Assembly: GCA_016165875.1 (NCBI GenBank) | Contig: JABBOT010000005.1 | Coordinates: 23,566,627 to 23,630,626, forward strand | Source: Acanthopleura granulata | Taxonomy: Eukaryota > Mollusca > Polyplacophora > Chitonida > Chitonidae | DNA length: 64,000 nucleotides | Direction: 5' to 3' | The notes under the pieces: generated by a model | Seen by the model: only the letters and a program-made list of their open reading frames with translations | Database searches by the model: none | Told to the model about the DNA's origin: nothing | In this document: piece after piece, positions 48,601-57,600 of the stretch | How the letters are laid out: each line of letters begins with the position of its first letter | Position numbering within the stretch: the first letter of the stretch is position 1 | Program-made: the position numbers and the translations under genes

Positions 48601-51600
48601 CACATCAATGTTTTCGCATTTTCTTATTTTCTTGCTTCCATTCGTACATATAAGCTATGTGTGGTATATTCGTAGTTCCATTCGGTCTCTCACATACACT
48701 AAATGACAAGGAATCAACTGGATCGATAATACATAATTTATGGTCAGAAAATAAACTGAAGACTGACATTTACACTAAAATTTGAAGGATACGCTGTTCC
48801 TCACTAACCATGTGCACGACAAATTGTATCTTGTCACGCGAGCAGAAGAGAACGACTTTCTGTATCCACAGCTTTCTCATTTGTATCAAAAAATCACGTA
48901 TTTCTGTGTCACGTGTGTTGTTCGAGATTTTCCAGGCTTTCACCGTGAAGTCACTGAGCCCAATCAGCTTCTCTAATAACGACATACCTATACAACAGAC
49001 AAAAGTTTCATTGTATGTCACTGACAACTTCACAACAGACAGTCGCATACTTATGAGACATACTTGTACAACAACATACCTGTTGTAACAGTAGACCTGT
49101 ATCACACAATAGCTACCCAGGCTACTGGCAACATACTACATACTTGTACAACAGGACGTAACATTTACTGAAACAGGCGGACGTCATGCAGTTTTCAATG
49201 ATGGGAGGAAGATATAGTTCATAGTCTACTAGACATATCCGCCGAACCCATCGCAAAATTTACCAATCGTCTAAAGCTATCCAGGACGAATAGATGCGAA
49301 AGTCCATTACAGTTACCACACCTGATGATATGAGGTTTGAATCTGCCGATGCTGCAATTCCAAATAGTGAATTGTATTTCTGAAAGCTCTTTCAATGCGC
49401 CTAAACCCGAATGGTATGACATGTGTGGTTTTACGAAGTTTCCTTGTCTTAGCTAATGCCATTAACATACACACATATATTCTTCTTAAGTTTAAGGGAT
49501 ACATTCATAAGAGGCTGTCGTTTCATGAAAAACGTAGTCTTGGTTGTAGATGCGAGCGAACATACCGAATTCATTGTCGTAAAAGACCCCGACTTTTTCC
49601 CATTTATAATACTTGATAACGTCAGCGAACGCTTGTGAAACGTCTCCCCTTCTGGGCCCTAAATGGAAGACGTTGGGATAGTCCAGGCCTGACGTTTCGT
49701 CTATAATGAGGTACGCCATTCCCAGCTTCTCCGAAGCCATGGCGAATGCCCTGTCGAAGCGACCGATCGTAGCATGCAGTCGCTGTTTCACTGAGCAGGA
49801 ATGAGCTGTTAGGGAAGAAAAGGTATTAATAGATAAAGGTCGTTATAATCTGTACATTGTGTGAATGAATTATCCGTTAAGAAATGAGCAATGCTTTTCT
49901 GTTCATTCAGAAAATGCACAGTTACAGTTATATGCACATATAGTGAAATTATACCCTGTCTGACATTCGACTGAAAGCTTTGGTTCAGTGGGACAGATGT
50001 TTAAAATACTTTCTTGTTGTCATTGTCAGGCCAGTGACAACAGCATGATTTATTTATTGCATTTATTTGATTTTTGTTTTAACCCTCAAGACAAGAAGTT
50101 TTCACTTCAACGACGGCGGTCAGTTTCATGGGAGGAGTGCCCGGCGTAAACCATCAACCTATAACAAGTTACTAGCGAGCGTTCCCACGCCGCAGGCCTG
50201 CCGGGAACGTTTGACTATATGTAAACGATCTATACATGCGTCGTTGACCCCATACTGTCACCAAAGCCCAAAGTTCAGTAACAGCGGGTGTTTGTACAAA
50301 TTCCCTGTCTAAGGCTGGGATTGAACCCTTACCCCGTGTATCCTTGCGACTGAGAAGACCAGTGCATAAGTTCATGTGTTTGAATCCAGGTTGTTTTGAC
50401 TGCGGCTGGAAGTCGGAAGGTTTGGAAGGTTTTTTCCGTACGCACTGATTCCTTCTACCCATACACCTGACCGCCGTCATGTACAAGCGGAAGATTACTG
50501 AGAATTTCGTTAATCACCAAAGAATTAATAAAATTTTTCCCGGAAAAAAATAATCATTTGAATGAACAACTCGGTTCATTCGGTCCCAAGCCGGACTGAC
50601 AAATAACCTTGTAGTGCATGAATATTAGAGATTCCTCACACCATAATGCTGGCCGCAATCGTTTAAGTGAAATATTCTCAAGTACCACGTGAAAGACCAA
50701 TCAGCTACAAATAAATAAATAATTACTAGGTTAATTACCAGACTGCCTACAAAGCGTCAGCGATAAAGCGAGAATAAACAAAAACTACGTAACTTTGGGA
50801 CAGATAAATTCTCCAAAAGTTCCTTCATCAGACTTCATATGTCAACGGTTCTAGATTTTACAAATGTCCGTGAACCAAATGTGACTCGCACAGGCTACAT
50901 TTCCATATTTATATCTCTGGCTCCATACATACGCGTGGGCCAACAAGCCTTATCATTTTCCAACTAACCTCTTTATGTATGCCAGGGTGACAACTCTTGA
51001 AATCCTTACGTTTGTGATACCTTACCAGTCGACATAAAACACTGTCTTAGGTAATCCTGCTTCCTGCAGCTTGGATCATGTTTCTTTTAGTGCAAAACAC
51101 ACATGAAATTCCTGCGCGTATTGATAAAGGTAACAGTTGCTCACAAACGACCATTGCGTGATTGAAGGTTAATGGGCTGTAGTTATCTTTTCTTGAATCC
51201 TTGTGTTTATGATGTCTTGTCAACAACTTGTTTATGAAACCAGGCTTCTTGTTGGTTGGAGGTCACATCTTTGTAAAACAAAACACGAGTTCTGAAATAC
51301 CCGCACGTTTTGCTCAGGTTGACCCCTGCATGTGGAAAGCTAAAACATCATTGCGCCGTTTGAAGTAAATTTAGATACTACATGGTGGCCATTTAGCAGT
51401 TTGGTTGTATCTATAAACAACTGCTATGTCTTACACTGAAATCAGCTCTCAAGGGGAATATATACATATGATTTGTCATCACTTCAATTTTATGGTCCCA
51501 TGCAGCACTGGGTGTGACTGAAGTCAAACCTGACGGATATTTTATGATACTTGTAATCGGTAACGTCTGTACATTCTGCAGGTTTCATAAGTATATACCA

Positions 51601-54600
51601 CTGTACAATGTTGCTTGGGGTTTCTTAGGTATGTACCACTGTACAATGTTGCTGCAGGTTTCTTAGGTATGTACCACTGTACAATGTTGCTTCAGGTTTC
51701 TTAGGTATGTACCATTGTACAATGTTGCTTCAGGTTTCTTAGGTATGTACCATTGTACAATGTTGCTTCAAATTTCTTAGGTATGTACCACTGTACAATG
51801 TTGCTTCAAATTTCTCAGGTATGTACCACTGTACAATGTTGCTTCAGGTTTCTTAGGTATGTACCACTGTACAATGTTGCTTCAGGTTTCTTGGGTATGT
51901 ACCACTGTACAATGTTGCTTCAGGTTTCTTAGGTATGTACCACTGTACAATGTTGCTTCAAATTTCTTAGGTATGTACCACTGTACAATGTTGCTTCAGG
52001 TTTCTTAGGTATGTAACACTGTACAATGTTGCTTCAGGTTTCTTAGGTATATACTACTATTTCTGCATGGGAAATGTGTACAGTTTATCACAGTCTAGTC
52101 AAGATATATGCCACTTAATCGGTATAATTAATTACAGTATATTATTTCTAACTTGGAAGAGACCACTAAGGGTTTCGAACCAGTGACACCACAGTCATAC
52201 AGGCATGTAATTCAGATTTGCATGCCAACTGTCAAAATCATTCTGTCAGCAGGCCTCGTTGCCAATTTTCACCTCTGGGATCTTTCTGCCACAGCCAATT
52301 ACAGACAACACGCTGTTAAAGCCACACTCTAGATGGCCTTCAAGTAACTTATGCAACGGGTTAGCTCATTACCAGCTTTGAATAGGGGAGTTCATTGATT
52401 CAGTACGGCATACATATTACGCTCGCTGCGCTGCTCACGAAGGGGTGCATGGCAGGTGGTCAGTGGTTCACTAACAACACCCCAGATGGGCACTCTAGCT
52501 TTTCAACGCCCAGTACACTGACAGCTGTGATTTACGTGACACATTCCTGCATCACTCAATTAGTCATTGAACCGACTCATTGAAATCTAAAATGTCCGCA
52601 CCCAAACTTCCTTATTAGAGGCAAAATTTGTGTCATAAAATATTATATTATTATATTTTAATATAAAAAAACACTAGGATACCTTCCAAACAAACCTCAA
52701 CACACCTTTCTAAAATCAACAGAACTCCCAGATTCAGAAAAAAAAAATGAAAGGTCCAAACTGTGGGGTCATTTATTTACCTTCTATAATTCTGGAGTAC
52801 ATTTGCGATGATTCGTTGTAAACCAGGTCATAGAGCCTTACATTTCCGGGCCGTCCAACGGCCGCTAACTCATCACGGACGACATCAAGCAGGTGGCTGT
52901 CCACGCCTGTAAAAAGAAAGAAAAAAAAAGAAAGCTTTTCCAGTGTGAACCAAGCGTAAATCGAATGTATTAATCCAATGCTAAAGCAAAAGACAGCTCA
53001 TGACTGAGACACTTTTCATTCACTAGATTACACAATTTTCTCTTGTTTGAATTTGTGTGAATTTATGAATGAATTATTTTTCTTTTGAAGCTTGAAGTAT
53101 TTTGCTACCGACCGGGGATGTGAAGGTGCCCATTCTTTTAAGCTTATGACGGACTGACCAATCAGAGAGCTGGGGGATATCAGCTGTTTATAAACCATGA
53201 CGTCAATCCTCTGAGTTGACTGTCAGGGTAACATGCTAAAACGTAGGGACAGGAAACTCTTTTAATGTTATATGTTGTAATTCTAAGCAGAGGTGTGAAG
53301 GACACTGCAAATTATTTCCAAACCACTGTGTTGTAACAAGTAAGTTTCTAATCATTTAACGTTATAAATTTACGTAAAAGCTGAAGTTTCAACCACAACC
53401 CTAGCGTCTCAGTACAGTCTCAGGTAACAAGACTGTTCCGCGCTTGGAATAATTACGTCACAGCTCACGCAGAATGGCTGCGTTTCATGCTAATTGACGC
53501 AGTACAATCAAATGTCATTTCCACTGTCGTAGTAGCTGTTAGAAAAAAAATACTTTACCTAAATAAACATAATATTGTCCAACCTTTTGGGCAAGATATA
53601 ATAGAACATACAGTTTCTTTCACTTTAAGTTAATGCGAGTTCGACAACAATTCAATACAAAAAAAAAGCATATAAACTGCATATCTCCCCCTCAAAATGT
53701 ACTAACTCTCTTGATCACTACAGGCAAAGGGACAATGGTCTGAGTTTCTGCCCAATTAATCGTTTATTAGTGAAAAATCGTTTAATGCTCTCCTAACTTG
53801 GACAAACCTCATAAACATTTGACGGATTGGTCTTAAACCCCTTGAGGCAAAGGTGTTCACAACCTTTCGTCTAGCTCTATGCTTTTTTCCGTAAGACTGC
53901 TGACAGAAAGAAAGGTGTTCACAACCTTTCGTCTAGCTCTATGCTTTTTTCCGTAAGACTGCTGACAGAAAGAAAGACGTACAGACTTGCAGTCAAATAC
54001 AAGCGGGCAAAACATAAGTCTGCTTTGGCGGAGGTGACAATAAAAATAAACATTTTGCTCCAGCAGGGTTCCAGTAATAACAATGGCTTCAGGCGTGTGC
54101 ATTCAAAATCAGTGGGAAATGAAGCAATGTATGATCAGTTAATGAAATGTCACGTTGTTCAGCAGCAATATCCATTATTAAGTAAAAGCCTCCTCTATAC
54201 GTCTTACATGTATTACATGGAACGAATTATTGATTACGACTTTACGCTACTTCGGCAGTATTGTAACTATGTCGTGGCAATATATAATATTGACGAATAC
54301 TGTGATTAAAGTCATGCAGCAATAATTGGATTATCATTACTGATTTATCAATAATCATCCAGAGCGTTCCACAATGTTTTCGGCGAAAGCCTGTTTTCGG
54401 GGCAAAAGTCAGCAATAGTTGGATTATCATCATAGATTTATCTAGAATCATCAAGAGCTTTCCACAGTATTTTCGACGAGAGCCGTGTATTGGGGGCAAA
54501 AGTACGCAAAAGTTGGATTTTCATCATAGATTTATCTAGAATCATCAGAAGCATTCCACAATGTTTTCGACGAGAGCCGTGTTTTGGGGGCAAAAGTACG

Positions 54601-57600
54601 CAAAAGTTGGATTATCATCATAGATTTATCTAAAATCATCAAGAGCGTTCCACAATATTTTCGGCGAGAGCCGTGTTTTCGGTGCAAAGCAATAAAACCC
54701 GACGGTATAAAAGCCTGTTCACTACACGGTACTCCTGGATCACTGATGCAAGGCTGATAAGGAAAGAAAAAAAAAAAAACAGTGTACTTTTGGCCAACGA
54801 AATTATCATGACATATATAGACAGGAACGGTGACATTTAACAGGATGTATATACAATAGTAATTTGGTAGCAATTAATCCTGATAACCAGACATATGTTA
54901 TCTTATTAACTCTAATCTGTGAGGCCAAAACACTGCAGCCACTCGTGAGAGATCATGCAGGTATCACGTATAATTATAGTTGGAATATTCGTGCTGCCCA
55001 CAACCTGTGGGATAGTGAAGCCTCTCCACATTTCCAAAAGTTAACAACTTACATGGTTTACTTCAAATGTGCGGCTTGTCTCTTGCTATAATATCGGTTT
55101 TGGCGTGTTTTCCTTCATTAGAGGGCGAATGGTTTTTGTTCATGTACGAGTTAGCTGTAACGTTCACATGGGCAGTCTTATAATGGGGCATGCCGCGAAA
55201 CTGAATCTGTGCGGGTCAAAAGGGCGTTAAAGAGCACATGCATGCAGCCGGTATGAGTCAGGTGTACGGAAGAATATTGCGCTTTTTGGGAACATCAACA
55301 AATCCAGTGATATGAAATCTCCTCTGATGTATTTGGCAGAACCCTTAGAACCTGTATATGTATGTTCACTCAGTAGACCCTAATTCATATAGTGCGTGCA
55401 AACCTTACTTCACAGTGCGCGCGATAAACTTGTCTTTGAAATCCTGTAAGTCCCAATGCAATACAGGCTTATCTTTGCAACCGTATAATTCTCAGTGCAC
55501 ACAACACAGGCTCATCTTACGAGTTCTATAATTTAAGGTATACGCTATATAGGCTTATCTCTGCAATCCTATAATTCACAGTGCGCTCAACACAAGCTTA
55601 TATTTGCAATCCTATAGTTCACATTGTACACAATACAGATTTAGCCTATCTTTGCAACCCTATAATTCAGACTGCGCACAGTACAAGCTTATTTATGCAT
55701 CCCTATAATTCACAATGCACGCAAAACAGGCATGTCTTTGCATCTTATAATTCACAATGCACGCGACGGACTTCTCTTTGCAATTCTGTACTTCACAGTA
55801 CTCAAAATAGATTTATCTTTGCAATCCTTTAATCCATAGAGCCGGCTCGCAACAAGGCTTGTCTTTACAAATCCCAATTCATAGTTGGCCACATTAGGCT
55901 TGTTTTTGCCACCCTAATTCACAGCGGACACACTATGGAAACTATATGGATTTGTACCAGAACATTTTTACAAAGGATGCTATTTGTAGTCAGTATTATA
56001 ATCTTATTATAACTGAGACAATAAACCCTTATATATTTTTTGACAGTAATGTACTGAACGTAATCCGCAAGATCACCTCCCTTATGAGGCGGCGGGCAAG
56101 TTTCTGACGGGAGTGTAAGCACTGCAAGTGTCTTGTACCATCTGGTACGGTATTGACCTGACCAACAAGTCTATATAAAGCGACAAATGAACCATCAAGC
56201 TCTAGATTCCTGTGCCATTGTGTGACATCCTTGATTATTGGAAACAAAAAAGAGCATTCCGAGGGCGATGAATTACTCCATGGAAAAGCATCATTTTTCA
56301 CTACTGATGCTAACTTCCTGCACGAGATTGAGGTTTCACTTACGACTAAGAAAGGCTATCTTGAGACGTTGCACATGTTTATACTGAAAGATTTATTCTG
56401 AATTGTAGGCCACGAATTTACATATATATTTATATAAAAACATTCCATGTTACCTATAGAATGCTGTAAAACGTGAGAAATCCAAGATTTTACCTACTTC
56501 TTTGTCTATTTTGGTTGTTGTTCAACGTCATAAACATTTTCACTCATCCGATAGCTGTTTGCTTCAGGGGTGGTTGAAACAGCGGTGCTCAAGTATATCA
56601 GTGACCTTCGGCAAATTATTCGGGAAATTTCGCACGATTGCCGTACTAAATATTACGATTGCCGTTTCAAAATATTGAACATGTTATGAAAACAAGAAGG
56701 CCATGTAAGACGTTACGGGTCGCCGTAACGAGAAGGTATAAATGGTCAACCCAATTTCAGGATGAGACCTATATTTGGTCGGTTCTTTTATATTTCCCTC
56801 CATTGGGTTGGTCAAATTTCGTTCATTAAAAGTACATTCACATTTAACATTCCTTCGCTTCCGGTGCAAAGCAACCGATGTCATCTCTGATTCGACACCA
56901 TAATGTATAGCGATCAGATTTGCATCGCTGCTCGACAGCGGCATCAGTATGGCCGTGGATGATTGATGGCCGGTAAACATAGCACAGTTGTAACTGGCAC
57001 TGTATCACGTGAGCCAATTTAGACTTTCGCCATCTGTTCACCAATTACATCTACCTGTGGAAGCCCCCATTTCGGCCATCATTCCGACTACTCTGCACTT
57101 TAACAGTAGAAAAACGCCCAATTTTATCACTAAATTAACTAATCTTTTTCGTTCTGAAATACTTCGGTTGGCAACACGACACGGCGACATCGCGGATTAG
57201 AATGTTGCTTTCCCTGGTCTAATTTAGACAGATCATTTTTATGAAGAGCGCAATGGCTGGCTGGCTTTTGGCCCACATCTTAATCAGGCAACAACGCAAC
57301 ACCAGGACATTTCAGTTACTTTTAATACTGTATGTATACACTGAAAATTCCGATGTTTAAACACTTTTATGCATCAGATATTAAACACTTGGAGATTATA
57401 GCATTATAATATTGATTTTTGCACATATTTTAAACGCCTGTGGAGTTTTACACACTTATGTTAAATAATTAAATATATGTGTATATTTATTAAATATGCT
57501 ACTTTGAAGTTTAATCTCCCATTACACGCCTTGCGTGTTGGTCAATTTACAGTGTATTGTTTTACATATGATCATTCAATACATTTATGAAAACCAACAT

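Noticed and set aside
51581..52056. CRISPR-like array
   Set aside because: The repeats are directly adjacent without unique spacers and lie in an animal intron; this is a minisatellite.
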